The notes: a model not told the origin generated them from the sequence alone. A stretch of 64,000 nt of DNA from Thiobacillus sp. (GCF_024708915.1 NZ_JANJXQ010000003.1:24989-88988), one strand, 5' to 3'; positions 53,461 to 62,850 are shown, counted from the stretch's first letter. A program made the numbers and translations.

Positions 53461-55643
53461 GCCTGCTCCAGAAGGACGGGTTCGGAACGTGCGCGTGGCA
53501 CGGCCAGGAATCTGTAATGCGCCATGCCTTCAAGGATGCCGGCGGCGTGCGAAGCCTGCGCAAAATAGATCTGTTCGTGCCCACGCAGGCTTGCCAGTTC
53601 CGGACTGTGGTTGGCGACCACCACGCCGAGGGTATCGCCGAGCAGCATTTCCTCGTCGTTGCCGGAATCGCCTGCGACCAAAAAGGCACGCAGCGGCAGC
53701 CCCCACTTGTAGGCGAGGTATCGCACCGCATGGCCCTTGGAGGCGCGTACCGGCAGCACGTCCAGGTAGGCCTCGTGCGAATAGATGAGCTTGGCATGGA
53801 GACCATGTCCGCGCAAGGTGGCATGCAGGCTGCGCAACGGCGGCATGGCCTGCGGATCGACGTTGTAGGAGAGCTTGAATTCGCGCTGGTTCATTGCGGG
53901 CTGCAGGGTCAGACCCGGGATCTCCTCCAGTACCCGCGCCACGGCATCGCGCCGCCAGAGATGGCGGATATGGTTGCTCCAGCCCGCGTCACGGCTGAGG
54001 CCGCGCCCATAATGAATTTCGCTGCCCACGGCGGTGATCAGCACGTCAGGCACGGGCACGCGCCACTGCTTCAGAATCGCCAACGTGCTCTCGATCGTAC
54101 GCCCGGTCGCAATGCCGAAACCGAGTTCGCGCCCGCGTTCGCGCAGGTTCTCGAGAAGTTGCGCCAGGCCGGCCTTGTCGCCGATCAGGGTGTTGTCGAT
54201 ATCGCTGATCAGCATGCGCTCGACAAACGGCAGGGGATTCGGGCCGGGGTGGAGGATGGCAACAAGGTCGCGCCTGACCTGTTTGCGCTGGCGCCGCAGC
54301 ATGCGCGCAACCGCTTTGAGATGCTTTCCGACGTGCGCGTCCCAGGTGTAATTGCGGGCGACGCCGGTGATTCCGCGACGGGCTCGGCGTGCCCAGTCGC
54401 GCGGGTTGGAAAGCACGGCCTCCAGCGCACCCGCGATGGCTGCCGTATCGAGCGGATCGACCAGAAGTCCGTTGTCGCAGTTGGCGACGATGTCCCGCGG
54501 ACCGCCATCGGCGGTCGCGACGATCGGCAGCCCGCTCGCTGCCGCTTCGATCAGGGTCAGGCCGAAGGGTTCGGTCAGCGCGGGGTTGGCGAATACACCG
54601 CGACGCTGGGCCGCCAACCGGTACAACTGCGGAATGTCTTCGGGCAGGTGCTGCTTGGGGAGGGCGACGCTGCCCCACAGGTCGTGGCGGTCCACTTCCA
54701 GCAGCAGTTCGGTCAGCACCTTCGCCTGATCTTCGTCCAGGGAGCGGATGTCCTCGCGCTGGCCGGCGACAATGGCCAGATTGGCCAGCTCGCGCAGGCG
54801 CGGCGACTCGCCAAAGGCAGTGACCAGGCGCCGCAGGTTCTTGCGTACCTCGGGGCGGCAGATGGCCAGGATCAGCGGCTTGCGTGGCGCCTCGAAAAAA
54901 CGGTCGATCATCGCCGTGACGCGGGGGGCGACGGGTGCCTTGCCTGGTGGGGCAAAGCGCGAGGTGTCGGTACCGGGCGGAATCACCACGGCTCGGCTGG
55001 GTTGATGGTTCTCGTAGAGGCCATATTGTTCCGTGCTTTCCTGAGGCGTGCTGGTGATGACCAGGCGGGCATGTGCGAGCACTTCCTCTTCCGCCGCGAT
55101 GCGCCGGTTGAAATTGAACTGTCGTTCCAATGCCTGGGCTTTGCGGCCGTGTGCGAGCAGACGCTGGCGCTTGCAGCGGCCAAGGGAATGGCCGGTGTGG
55201 ACGAGCGGAATGCCAAGCAGTTGCGACAGCTGCGTGCCGACATAGCCGGCGTCGGCGTAATGGCTGTGGATCACGTCCGGCAGACGGCCTTGCTGGCGAA
55301 GGTAATTCACTGTGCGGTCGACCATCTGGTCGAGGTGGTTCCACAAGGACTCCTTGCGAAGATAACGCTGGGGTCCGAACGGCAGGCGAACGATGCGGGC
55401 CTTGTTCGGGTTGGCGGCATCCAATGGCTCGAGGCTGCGTGCGTAATCCGGCGAAACCTGCGGGTCGTCGACGAGGCGGGTGAGCAGATCGACACGGTCA
55501 ACGGCCGGATTGCGCCCCAGCGCACGCGCCAGTTCCACCACATACAGACTCTGGCCGCCGGTGTCGGCGTCGCGGCCAAGTTCCAGGTCATGGCTGCGGA
55601 TCAGGCCATGCACGTTCAACATCAGGATATACGAGGGATTCAT
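53457..55643 (-). CDS. Sucrose-phosphate synthase with fused phosphatase domain
   Basis: 728 residues. Residues ~1-460 form a GT-B glycosyltransferase ([51 protein letters not shown]). Residues ~480-728 form a HAD phosphatase with nucleophile/acid pair in [12 protein letters not shown] and [11 protein letters not shown] near the end. The first part makes sucrose 6-phosphate from UDP-glucose and fructose 6-phosphate, and the second would release sucrose. Both HAD acidic motifs are intact, so the fused domain may be active and no separate phosphatase gene is needed. The ATG at 55643 overlaps the fructokinase stop. Confidence 0.94.
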   Translation of the reverse strand: MNPSYILMLNVHGLIRSHDLELGRDADTGGQSLYVVELARALGRNPAVDRVDLLTRLVDDPQVSPDYARSLEPLDAANPNKARIVRLPFGPQRYLRKESLWNHLDQMVDRTVNYLRQQGRLPDVIHSHYADAGYVGTQLSQLLGIPLVHTGHSLGRCKRQRLLAHGRKAQALERQFNFNRRIAAEEEVLAHARLVITSTPQESTEQYGLYENHQPSRAVVIPPGTDTSRFAPPGKAPVAPRVTAMIDRFFEAPRKPLILAICRPEVRKNLRRLVTAFGESPRLRELANLAIVAGQREDIRSLDEDQAKVLTELLLEVDRHDLWGSVALPKQHLPEDIPQLYRLAAQRRGVFANPALTEPFGLTLIEAAASGLPIVATADGGPRDIVANCDNGLLVDPLDTAAIAGALEAVLSNPRDWARRARRGITGVARNYTWDAHVGKHLKAVARMLRRQRKQVRRDLVAILHPGPNPLPFVERMLISDIDNTLIGDKAGLAQLLENLRERGRELGFGIATGRTIESTLAILKQWRVPVPDVLITAVGSEIHYGRGLSRDAGWSNHIRHLWRRDAVARVLEEIPGLTLQPAMNQREFKLSYNVDPQAMPPLRSLHATLRGHGLHAKLIYSHEAYLDVLPVRASKGHAVRYLAYKWGLPLRAFLVAGDSGNDEEMLLGDTLGVVVANHSPELASLRGHEQIYFAQASHAAGILEGMAHYRFLAVPRARSEPVLLEQA

Positions 55644-56650
55644 GTAACGCGCTCCATCGCGAGATCCCATGCCTTGATGAAGGGCCGGTAGAAGTCCGTA
55701 CTGTCCGGGATGGCGCCGCGCACGCGGCAGATCTGGCCGGCAAACTGATGGGCGCGATCCAGCGTCAGTTGCGGTGGCCAGCCCTGGGTCTGTCCGAGAA
55801 GGAAGACGGCGGCAAAGGCGTCGCCGGCCCCCACGCTGTCGACGGCTTCGCTAGCGACATCCGCAACCGGCTGTGCCGGGTGGGTCTGGAAACAGGCGCC
55901 ATCGGCAGTTTGCAGCCAGGCGCCTTGCTCGCCCTGGGTCACCAAAACGTTGCGGATGTCGTAAGCGTGGCTCAGGCGCCGGGCGAGTTCGCGCGGTGCG
56001 CCGCTGCCCAGGCCCACCATATGGGCGACGCGATGCAGTTCCGCCTCGTTCATCTTGACAATTTCCGTCTTGCCCAGCGACCAGCGCAGCACGTCTTTGC
56101 GCACCCACGGATCGCGCAGGTTGACGTCGAGGAAGCCCTTTGCCCGGGTGGTTTGCAACAGCGATCGCAGGGCCGGTCGCGACGCGGCGCGCTGCGCCAG
56201 TGTGCCGAAATAGATCCATTGCGGCCGGCTCATCAGGCCGACCAGCCGGGCCATGTCGGCATGAATGAAATCCCAGGCCTGGTCAGGGGCGATCTCGAAA
56301 CGGTGGCCGGCGGAAGCGTCCAGGGCAATGCGAGCCGTGCCGGTAGGGTGCAGGCAGTCCTGTTGCACGCCGTCGACTGGCAGACCCGCGGCCTGGATCG
56401 ATTCCAGCAGGCGTTGGCCCGGCTCGTCCTTGCCGATGCGGGTGACCAGCACGGGCAAGACGCCCACACCCTGCCCGAGTCGCGCCAAATGATGCGCAAC
56501 ATTGAGGGGCGCGCCGCCCGCGACCTCCCGGTCGGGAAAGCAGTCCACCAGCACTTCTCCGAACAGCAAAATGCAGGTGGCCAGGTTCCCCTCGGCGGTT
56601 TGTCCTGCCGACGCGGGGGAGTTTGCGCCAGGTAGTTTGTCATAAAACAT
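55640..56650 (-). CDS. PfkB-family fructokinase
   Basis: 336 residues. The substrate region is FGEVLVDCFPDREVAGGAPLNVA and the anion-hole/base motif DSVGAGDAFAAVFLLG is intact. Position before sucrose-phosphate synthase and sucrose synthase indicates a fructokinase that feeds or recovers fructose. The ATG at 56650 sits at the edge of an AT-rich palindrome, has no Shine-Dalgarno, and may be leaderless; there is no better ATG downstream before the conserved region. First gene of the five-gene unit. Confidence 0.9.
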   Translation of the reverse strand: MFYDKLPGANSPASAGQTAEGNLATCILLFGEVLVDCFPDREVAGGAPLNVAHHLARLGQGVGVLPVLVTRIGKDEPGQRLLESIQAAGLPVDGVQQDCLHPTGTARIALDASAGHRFEIAPDQAWDFIHADMARLVGLMSRPQWIYFGTLAQRAASRPALRSLLQTTRAKGFLDVNLRDPWVRKDVLRWSLGKTEIVKMNEAELHRVAHMVGLGSGAPRELARRLSHAYDIRNVLVTQGEQGAWLQTADGACFQTHPAQPVADVASEAVDSVGAGDAFAAVFLLGQTQGWPPQLTLDRAHQFAGQICRVRGAIPDSTDFYRPFIKAWDLAMERVT

Positions 56651-56663
56651 TATTACATAATAA
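56650..56663. promoter_or_regulatory. Probable MarR operator
   Basis: TTATTACATAATAA: 6-base arms TTATTA and TAATAA around CA, extended on the right by CATAAT. It stands out as AT-rich in a GC-rich genome. It lies in the 91-base gap between the divergent marR and fructokinase genes and touches the fructokinase start codon. MarR proteins usually bind such palindromes near their own gene. Confidence 0.5.
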
Positions 56664-56741
56664 CATAATCCATTTTGAGGCGGCCGCCGTTAGGATTGCC
56701 CGTCTCTTGACCCCGGTTTCCCCACTCGTCGAATCCTTCTT

Positions 56742-57215
56742 ATGACCTCGCCGCTCGTTCTCGAAACCCTGCAGAAATTCCGTCTCATCATTGGCGCGGT
56801 GCGTCAGCATTCACGCGCGTTGGAGGCGGCCTGTGGCATCGGCGGCACACAGGTCTGGATGCTTGCGACCATAGCGGACAGGCCGGATATCACGGTGTCG
56901 CAACTGGGGCAGGCGTTGTCCATACACGTCTCGACGGCCAGCAACCTGCTCGACAAGCTGGCCCGGGCCGGGTTGGTGGAGCGCCAGCGCGTCGAGGACG
57001 ACCGACGCGTCGTGCGCCTGCGGGTGACGGCCAAGGGGCAGGACATGGTTGCGCGTGCACCGCAGCCGCTGACCGGACTCATCGTGGACGCATTGGAGAA
57101 GCTGCCCGAGGATTCACTGATGCGGCTCGATGAGGAGTTGGCGCGACTCGTCCAGCAGATGCACCTTCTGGATCAGCGAGCCGCGAAAGAGCCCTTGTCC
57201 AATTTGGTGCGATGA
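56742..57215 (+). CDS. MarR-family transcriptional regulator
   Basis: 157 residues with a winged helix: TVSQLGQALSIHVSTASNLLDKLARAGLVERQ (recognition helix) and the wing VEDDRRVVRLRVTAKGQ. The flanking helices would form the dimer interface. Divergent from the sucrose/MscS/aminomutase unit with an AT-rich palindrome between them, so it is the likely regulator of that unit and of itself. The ligand is not evident. No Shine-Dalgarno precedes the ATG. Confidence 0.9.
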   Translation: MTSPLVLETLQKFRLIIGAVRQHSRALEAACGIGGTQVWMLATIADRPDITVSQLGQALSIHVSTASNLLDKLARAGLVERQRVEDDRRVVRLRVTAKGQDMVARAPQPLTGLIVDALEKLPEDSLMRLDEELARLVQQMHLLDQRAAKEPLSNLVR

Positions 57216-57279
57216 TCAGCTCCTCGCCGTGTTTTTCAAGGGGGCAAACGGGTTTGGCGCTGCGCGGGAGTGCATCGCC

Positions 57280-59202
57280 TCAGGGCCTGAAGCGCCGCAC
57301 TGCCTGGCTCAGTGCGGTCGTCGTCATCGAATCGGCACCATAGCGCAATCCGATATAGAGGTGCGTGATGTGGTCGATCCGTGGCGCGAGGTCAGGCCGC
57401 AGGCAAGCCGCGCGCTTGGCGAAATCAGCCGGCCCCTCTTGCGGTGCGCGTACGATGCCATGACGCGCCAGCCGCCTGCAGAACACACCGTAAGCCTCCT
57501 GCACCGGGTCGGCCCCGCGCCGCGGTGCGTGCCACAGCATCCACAGGGCGAGCCCCATAAGCAGTGTGGATGTCCCCAGAATCAGGGCGACCGTCATGCC
57601 TCGCCATGAGGCTAGTGAGTGATGGAAGCGTGACAGAAAGCTGCGCTGCCGTTCGTGTCCATAGCCCAGTATCCACTGGTTCCAGTTGTTGTTGACGAGG
57701 TCCCATGCCATCCGTGCGCGCTGCAGCCAGGCGGCATCGAGTTGCGCCATGGCGAGTGGCAACTCGGCCTCGGGCAGGGCGGCGGCAATTCCCTGCTCGA
57801 TCCGGTCCGGCGAAACGGCAGCGGTGGGATCGACGCGTACCCATCCTTCCTGCTCCAGCCATACTTCAGCCCAGGCATGGGCGTCCGATTGACGCACGAT
57901 GAGGTAATCGCCGAGTGGGTTCATCTCGCCGCCCTGGTAGCCTGTCACCACGCGGGCCGGCACACCGGCGGCGCGCATCAGGAAAACGAAGGCACCGGCG
58001 TAGTGTTCGCAGAAGCCACGCAGCGTGCCGAACAGGAAATCGTCAACCGCATGTTCTCCCAGGCGTGGCGGGTCGAGCGTGTAGTAGAAACGTTCATTGC
58101 GGAAATGCGCGAGCGCTGCATCGACGATGGCACGTGGGCGGGCGTGTGTGTGGCGCCAGCGATCAGCCAGTGCATGTGCGCGCGGGTTGCTTCCGGCAGG
58201 CAGGTAAAGGGCGCGTCGACGCTCGCCCTCGCCAGCGTCGACGCCGAGCCGGTAGCTGGGGTGGGATGTAAGGAGGTAACGCATCCGGTGCTGCACGCGC
58301 GATTGCGAGAGAATCTGCATGTCATGGCTGGCGCGACTTGATGGCGGCAGCGAGGCAGGCAGTTCAAGTGCGAACAGCCAGTGCTCGTTATGCGGTTCCA
58401 GTGTGAGCGTGTAGTGCAGCGGCTCACCCAGCAGCACGAGCTGCGGCGGTGCGTCACTCATCGGCGTGCGCGTCGACCAGGTTCGACCGTCGTAGTCCCA
58501 CAGCACCGGACCGCGCCAGTATCGTGCACCCGGGTCCGGTGGCTGGCCGTTGAACTGAACCCTGAACGCGATTGCCTCGGAGCGGATCAACTGGCTGATG
58601 CTGCCCGGCGACATGCTGTCCGACAGCCCGGTCACGCCGGCGTAGGCGTCCTTGGGCAGGCCCCACAAGGGCGCCACCCGCGGGAAAAACACGAAGAGCA
58701 GCAGCATCACGGGAATCGCCTGGGCGAGCAAGCTTCCGGCGAGACGGAAGCGCGGGCGCAATGCGAGCCCATGATTGACATCATTGTAGGCAATCATGGT
58801 GGTGGTGGTCAGCCACACGACCAGCAACAGGTAGAGCGCGATCGGAATCGACTGCGAATAGAGAAAGCCCGTGATGACGAGGAAGTAACTCAGGAAGAGC
58901 ACTATCATCGTGTCGCGCGGTGACTTCATCTCCAGGAGTTTCAGCGCGATCATGGCGACCAGCAGCGTGACACCGGCATCGCGCCCGAGCAGGGTGTGAT
59001 AGTGTCCGACAATGCCCCCGGTGACGATGGCGGTGAGCGCGAACAGCGACACCTTGTTCGGTAGTTTCGTTCTGCCGCGTTCGACGGCGACGCGCCAAAG
59101 CCCGATCGCCACGCACAGCGGCCCCACCCATAGTGGCAGGTGGCCGAGGTGTGGTGCGATCGCCAGCGCGAGCGAGGCGAGCAGCCAGTAGAGCTTGTTC
59201 AT
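57280..59202 (-). CDS. TgpA-type transmembrane transglutaminase
   Basis: 640 residues. Several N-terminal membrane helices (DUF3488 region), a periplasmic transglutaminase-like domain with predicted catalytic Cys398 (GFCEHYAG), His442 (SDAHAWAEVW) and Asp458 (VRVDPTAAV), then another membrane helix (MTVALILGTSTLLMGLALWML) and a cytoplasmic DUF4129-like tail. Resembles Pseudomonas TgpA, whose physiological role is not well defined. The ATG at 59202 overlaps the DUF58 gene stop. Convergent with marR. Confidence 0.9.
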   Translation of the reverse strand: MNKLYWLLASLALAIAPHLGHLPLWVGPLCVAIGLWRVAVERGRTKLPNKVSLFALTAIVTGGIVGHYHTLLGRDAGVTLLVAMIALKLLEMKSPRDTMIVLFLSYFLVITGFLYSQSIPIALYLLLVVWLTTTTMIAYNDVNHGLALRPRFRLAGSLLAQAIPVMLLLFVFFPRVAPLWGLPKDAYAGVTGLSDSMSPGSISQLIRSEAIAFRVQFNGQPPDPGARYWRGPVLWDYDGRTWSTRTPMSDAPPQLVLLGEPLHYTLTLEPHNEHWLFALELPASLPPSSRASHDMQILSQSRVQHRMRYLLTSHPSYRLGVDAGEGERRRALYLPAGSNPRAHALADRWRHTHARPRAIVDAALAHFRNERFYYTLDPPRLGEHAVDDFLFGTLRGFCEHYAGAFVFLMRAAGVPARVVTGYQGGEMNPLGDYLIVRQSDAHAWAEVWLEQEGWVRVDPTAAVSPDRIEQGIAAALPEAELPLAMAQLDAAWLQRARMAWDLVNNNWNQWILGYGHERQRSFLSRFHHSLASWRGMTVALILGTSTLLMGLALWMLWHAPRRGADPVQEAYGVFCRRLARHGIVRAPQEGPADFAKRAACLRPDLAPRIDHITHLYIGLRYGADSMTTTALSQAVRRFRP

Positions 59203-60185
59203 CGGCCGAACATCGCCAGCGCTTCCAGGCACTGGCGGCGGTGGTCTTCACCCGCGCCGGGCGCGAGCGTGCGGTCGGGCAGGCGCAGGCCGTAGCGCTG
59301 CCCGGCGGCGTCGGCGTCGAGCACCCAGCGCGTCAGGCGCGACAGGCGCGCCTCGGCGTCGAGCCCGGCGAGCGCATCCCAGTCCAGCCACACGTCCTGC
59401 TGCGCTTCGCCGGCGAACTGCTTGGTGAGCATGCCCTGTTCGCGCGCGACCGCCTTCCACGCCACCTGGCGCAGCGACTCGCCGGCGTGCCAGGTGCGCA
59501 GGCCGGTGAAATCCTCGTGCCCTTCGCCGTGGCTGCGCCCCGACCCGGCCTCGGCGCGCGTCACCGGCAGCGGCAGCGCCTCCGGCGCCGGGTGCGGATA
59601 TACCAGGCAGCGCATGTCCAGGTCCAGGTGCGTCCAGGCGCGAAAGAGGCCGAGCGGAAACGTGGTGAAGAGCGTGAAGCTCGGCGCCTGCAGCAGGCCG
59701 CGCGTGGTGGCGGGGAGTGCAAAGCCGAGGCAGGCCGACGCGTGCGGCGCGAAGTCGACGACGTCTCCCGCCGCATCACCCGCCTTGAGGCCGATGGCAT
59801 AGCGGGACAGCGTGCCGGCGTTGTCGAGGCAGACCTCGAAGCGCGCGTCCTGCCCGGCGAACACCGGCGTGCTGCGACCGGCGCGTACCGTGAGTTTCGC
59901 CAGATTGCGCCAGGTGTGAAGGATCGACACCACCGCCAGGCTGCCGAGCAAAAAGGTGAGCACGAAACCCATGCTGTTGGCGTAGTTGATCGAGCCGAGC
60001 AGCATCACCCCCAGCATCACGGCGAAGATGAGCCCGGGGCGGGTCGGCAGCACGTAGATGCGGCGCTGGGTGAGCGTGACCGGTGCGGCGTCCGGCGCCG
60101 GCCGCAGCACCTGCCGCAGGAATGCGGTGGCGCGCGACGGCCGGTTCGCGAGCCCCGCCGCCACGCGCTGCGCCAGCTTGGCCAT
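59199..60185 (-). CDS. DUF58 protein
   Basis: 328 residues. Two adjacent N-terminal membrane helices (LIFAVMLGVMLLGSINYANSM and GFVLTFLLGSLAVVSILHTW), a beta-rich region and the DUF58 motif FTGLRTWHAGESLRQVAWKA. Usually encoded between a MoxR ATPase and a transglutaminase, as here, and thought to work with them at the membrane; the biochemical role is unknown. The ATG at 60185 is the natural start, right after the MoxR stop. Confidence 0.88.
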   Translation of the reverse strand: MAKLAQRVAAGLANRPSRATAFLRQVLRPAPDAAPVTLTQRRIYVLPTRPGLIFAVMLGVMLLGSINYANSMGFVLTFLLGSLAVVSILHTWRNLAKLTVRAGRSTPVFAGQDARFEVCLDNAGTLSRYAIGLKAGDAAGDVVDFAPHASACLGFALPATTRGLLQAPSFTLFTTFPLGLFRAWTHLDLDMRCLVYPHPAPEALPLPVTRAEAGSGRSHGEGHEDFTGLRTWHAGESLRQVAWKAVAREQGMLTKQFAGEAQQDVWLDWDALAGLDAEARLSRLTRWVLDADAAGQRYGLRLPDRTLAPGAGEDHRRQCLEALAMFGR

Positions 60186-60186
60186 C

Positions 60187-61107
60187 TCAGGGAATGGGCA
60201 CCGCCGCGAGCAGGTGCGCCACCAGCGCGGCGCCACTGTCGCCGCTGGATTCGCCGCTGCCGTGCAGGCGATGCCCCGCCACCGCCGGCAGCACCGCCTG
60301 CACGTCTTCCGGCAGCACCGCATCGCGCCCTTCGATCAGCGCCCACGCCTGCGCCGCGTGCAGCAGCGCCAGCGCCGCGCGTGGGGAGAGGCCGTTGAGG
60401 TAGCGCGGCGAGTGGCGCGTGTACGCGAGCAGCGCCTGGATGTAGTCGAGCAGCGCGTCGGACGCGAACACCGCACTCGCCGCGCGCTGCAGCGCGTCCA
60501 GCTCCGCCAGCGAGAGCGCGGGTGTCAGCTCGGCCACCAGCTCGCGCCGGTCCTTGCCCTGCAGCAGCGCGCGCTCCGCCCGCGTGTCCGGATAGCCCAG
60601 CTCGATGCGCATCAGGAAGCGGTCGAGCTGCGATTCCGGCAGCGGAAACGTGCCCACCTGGTAGGCCGGGTTCTGCGTCGCGATCACGAAGAAGGGCTCC
60701 GGCAGCGCGCGCGTCTCGCCCTCCACCGTCACCTGGTGCTCCTCCATCGCCTCCAGCAGCGCGCTCTGCGTCTTCGGCGTCGCGCGGTTGATCTCGTCAG
60801 CGAGAATCATGCGCGTGAACACCGGGCCGGGATGGAACTTGAAGCTCGCGCTGTCGCGGTCGTACACCGACACCCCGAGAATGTCCGCCGGCAACAGGTC
60901 GCTGGTGAACTGGATGCGCTGGAAATCCAGCCCAAGCGTCTTCGCGAGTACATGCGCCAGCGTCGTCTTGCCCACGCCGGGCAGATCCTCGATCAGCAGA
61001 TGCCCGCGCGCCAGCAGGCAGGCCAGCGCCAGGCGGATCTGCCGGTCCTTGCCGAGGATGACCTGCGAGACCTGGTCGATAGCGGGCTGGATGCGGGGGT
61101 GGATCAT
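60187..61107 (-). CDS. MoxR-family AAA+ ATPase
   Basis: 306 residues. Walker A EDLPGVGKTTLAH, Walker B MILADEINRATPKTQSALLEAMEE, sensor IATQNPAYQVGTFPLPESQLDRF. MoxR proteins act as chaperones for partner complexes, here presumably the DUF58 and transglutaminase products that follow directly. The ATG at 61107 (MIHPRIQPAIDQV) fits the family; in-frame codons upstream are not conserved. Confidence 0.93.
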   Translation of the reverse strand: MIHPRIQPAIDQVSQVILGKDRQIRLALACLLARGHLLIEDLPGVGKTTLAHVLAKTLGLDFQRIQFTSDLLPADILGVSVYDRDSASFKFHPGPVFTRMILADEINRATPKTQSALLEAMEEHQVTVEGETRALPEPFFVIATQNPAYQVGTFPLPESQLDRFLMRIELGYPDTRAERALLQGKDRRELVAELTPALSLAELDALQRAASAVFASDALLDYIQALLAYTRHSPRYLNGLSPRAALALLHAAQAWALIEGRDAVLPEDVQAVLPAVAGHRLHGSGESSGDSGAALVAHLLAAVPIP

Positions 61108-61582
61108 GGCAGGGCCTGCGGGTGACGAAGGGGTGATGGGTGTGTTTACGGCACGTGGTGGCGCAGGCATTAGGTGTGCAGCACCATGGAATTAGATGTG
61201 TAAGGGCGCATGCGTTCCCTGAAGGGGGCGGCGAACGATCACCGCCAATTGACTGGATTTTCGGGGGAACAGGGCAATCCGTCCGCAAGATGAAGCGGAA
61301 ATGCGACGATGTGACGATCAGCGTGTCATGTTCGACCTTCGTGTCGGTGCAGTTGATTGGCCCGTGCAGCGCACGTTGCCGACGTTGAGGCTGTATCGTG
61401 CGTGAGAGACCGCTTTGCGTGCGCGGTGAGGGAGGCATCCGCCTCAAGTTGGCCTGCGAGGGAAATGGAAGCGGCGATTCGCGGCACGCATCGAACTTGG
61501 GGGCGCAGTCGTTCGGGCTTCGGCAGCGAGTCGGCAGATCGAGAGAGCGTAGCATGACGTTTCGGCGACATGGGAATAGAGC
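61108..61582. other. 475-base intergenic region, nothing recognised
   Basis: It separates the moxR start from a plus-strand small membrane protein gene. I found no convincing promoter pair, RNA gene, terminator or repeat. Open frames here on both strands look random. It presumably holds the moxR promoter. Confidence 0.4.
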
Positions 61583-61960
61583 ATGTTAGAACGCAAAGGC
61601 GAAAAGATTGGCTGGACGTGGGGCTGGATTGGCGGTTTCCTGTGGGTTGCAATCGTCGGAATGATATTTCTGGCCCAAGGAAGGATCGCTGCAGGATGCA
61701 CCGGCTTACTGGTTTTCGTCGCGGCCATCTGGACGACACGCCGCTTCGCACCGTGGCGCCATCCGACCACACCCTACTGGCGACTTTACCTGGGGCTGTA
61801 CCTCCTCCTCTTGTTGACGATACTTTGGGCGATCTGGGCATTCGGGGGTTTACGCGACGAACAATTTAATGGTTGGATGCTGCTCTGGTTGCTACCGATC
61901 CTGACGCCCATGTTCATCAATGGCCGGAAGATCTGGGCCGAAGGGGAGCCGCGCGCATAG
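61583..61960 (+). CDS. Small membrane protein of unknown family
   Basis: 125 residues with four probable membrane helices (WGWIGGFLWVAIVGMIFLA, AAGCTGLLVFVAAIW, YLGLYLLLLLTILWAIWAF, WMLLWLLPILTPMFI) and a charged tail. I do not recognise the family. The codon usage and high Trp content suggest a real gene, but the Shine-Dalgarno is weak. It sits in an accessory-looking patch. Confidence 0.55.
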   Translation: MLERKGEKIGWTWGWIGGFLWVAIVGMIFLAQGRIAAGCTGLLVFVAAIWTTRRFAPWRHPTTPYWRLYLGLYLLLLLTILWAIWAFGGLRDEQFNGWMLLWLLPILTPMFINGRKIWAEGEPRA

Positions 61961-61972
61961 CAGGAGGGTTCA

Positions 61973-61997
61973 AAAAAATAGGGTCAGACACCATTGA
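61973..61997. repeat. AATAGGGTCAGACACCATTG motif
   Basis: A run of A followed by TAGGGTCAGACACCATTGA. Similar GGTCAGAC(A/C)CC sequences recur next to genes and REP-associated transposases in many proteobacteria. Only one copy is seen in this window, so it is reported as a motif resemblance rather than a proven repeat. Confidence 0.3.
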
Positions 61998-62035
61998 ATC
62001 CTGTCCCGCCGTCGCGTGGCGCGGTATGCGACGAT

Positions 62036-62332
62036 TCAAATAAGCGTCACGGCTGCGAGCCACCCGGCGGCGATGGCGCTGGCGGGGAAATCGCGATGCG
62101 GCGAGCGCCATACCGCGGCGAACAGGAAAACGTTGTAGGGCAGGGGTGCGAAGTGCAGCGCAACGGCCACCGCAGCATGGGTGCCCTGGACCATGACGGC
62201 GAGGGCGAGGACGGTGGCGACGATATTGATCAGGGTGCCGACGCCGAGCATGTCGCGCCAGAGCAGGACGGCCAAGGGAACCTGGCCATGCCAGCGGTGC
62301 GCGAAGAAATTGCCGAATGCCGTCGACTTCAT
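62036..62332 (-). CDS. Small membrane protein of unknown family
   Basis: 98 residues from MKSTAFGNFFAHRWHG, with about three hydrophobic segments (MLGVGTLINIVATVLALAVMV, AAVAVALHFAPLPYNVFLFAAVW, ASAIAAGWLAAVTLI). Family not recognised. Upstream in-frame codons lie in a low-complexity A-rich stretch and are not used. Confidence 0.5.
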   Translation of the reverse strand: MKSTAFGNFFAHRWHGQVPLAVLLWRDMLGVGTLINIVATVLALAVMVQGTHAAVAVALHFAPLPYNVFLFAAVWRSPHRDFPASAIAAGWLAAVTLI

Positions 62333-62405
62333 TGCAAAAAACAAAAATGGGATGAAAAGAAATGGGGCCTGCAGCTCGCATGGATTCAGTGGACTCGCGT
62401 TCCCT

Positions 62406-62843
62406 TCAACATGATGCTGGCCAGGCAACGTCTAACCCCAACACCCTCGCGGCTTTATTGAGCCGGTTATCGAAGCAGCTGAACGCCACGCCGCCGGGCG
62501 CGACGGTGAGAATCTCGCAGGCGGCGGCCAACTGGACGCTGTCGTAGCCGCGTAGCGCGAAGGTCTCGGCAAGCTCGCCTGCGCGTTCGACCACGGCCTG
62601 AGTAACTTCGACGACGAAGAAGTGCGGCCAATCACGGGCCAGGGCCTGACGTGCGGCGATGATGGCGGGTTCGTCAGCGGCGACTTCACGGGCACGGCGC
62701 GCTAATGCCGCACAAGCCTCGGCCCAGGCAATGCGACACACTGCGACGGTTTCGGCCTTGGCAACGGAAGCGTGGACGGCTGGGCTGTCGGCTTCGATGA
62801 TGTAGAGCTTGACCAGCGCGGAGGTGTCGAGAAACAGGATCAC
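62406..62843 (-). CDS. PIN-domain toxin (VapC-like ribonuclease)
   Basis: 145 residues. The PIN fold acidic residues are visible in FLDTSALVKLYI, the middle Glu in RIAWAEACAAL, and GYDSVQLAAA followed by FSCFDNRLNKAA. The start is a GTG at 62843, seven bases after the antitoxin stop, because the conserved LFLDTSA begins immediately after it. As a PIN ribonuclease it would cut RNA when freed from its antitoxin. Confidence 0.85.
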   Translation of the reverse strand: MILFLDTSALVKLYIIEADSPAVHASVAKAETVAVCRIAWAEACAALARRAREVAADEPAIIAARQALARDWPHFFVVEVTQAVVERAGELAETFALRGYDSVQLAAACEILTVAPGGVAFSCFDNRLNKAARVLGLDVAWPASC

Positions 62844-62850
62844 TACCGCG

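Noticed and set aside
53175..55691. Very long open frame on the plus strand opposite sucrose-phosphate synthase
   Set aside because: Its translation has no family motifs and is rich in Arg, Gly and His. It mirrors the GC-biased third positions of the real minus-strand gene.
48815..56650. Recent horizontal transfer of the sucrose unit
   Set aside because: Base composition and codon use match the flanking genes, apart from the short AT-rich operator, and no mobile element or tRNA borders it.
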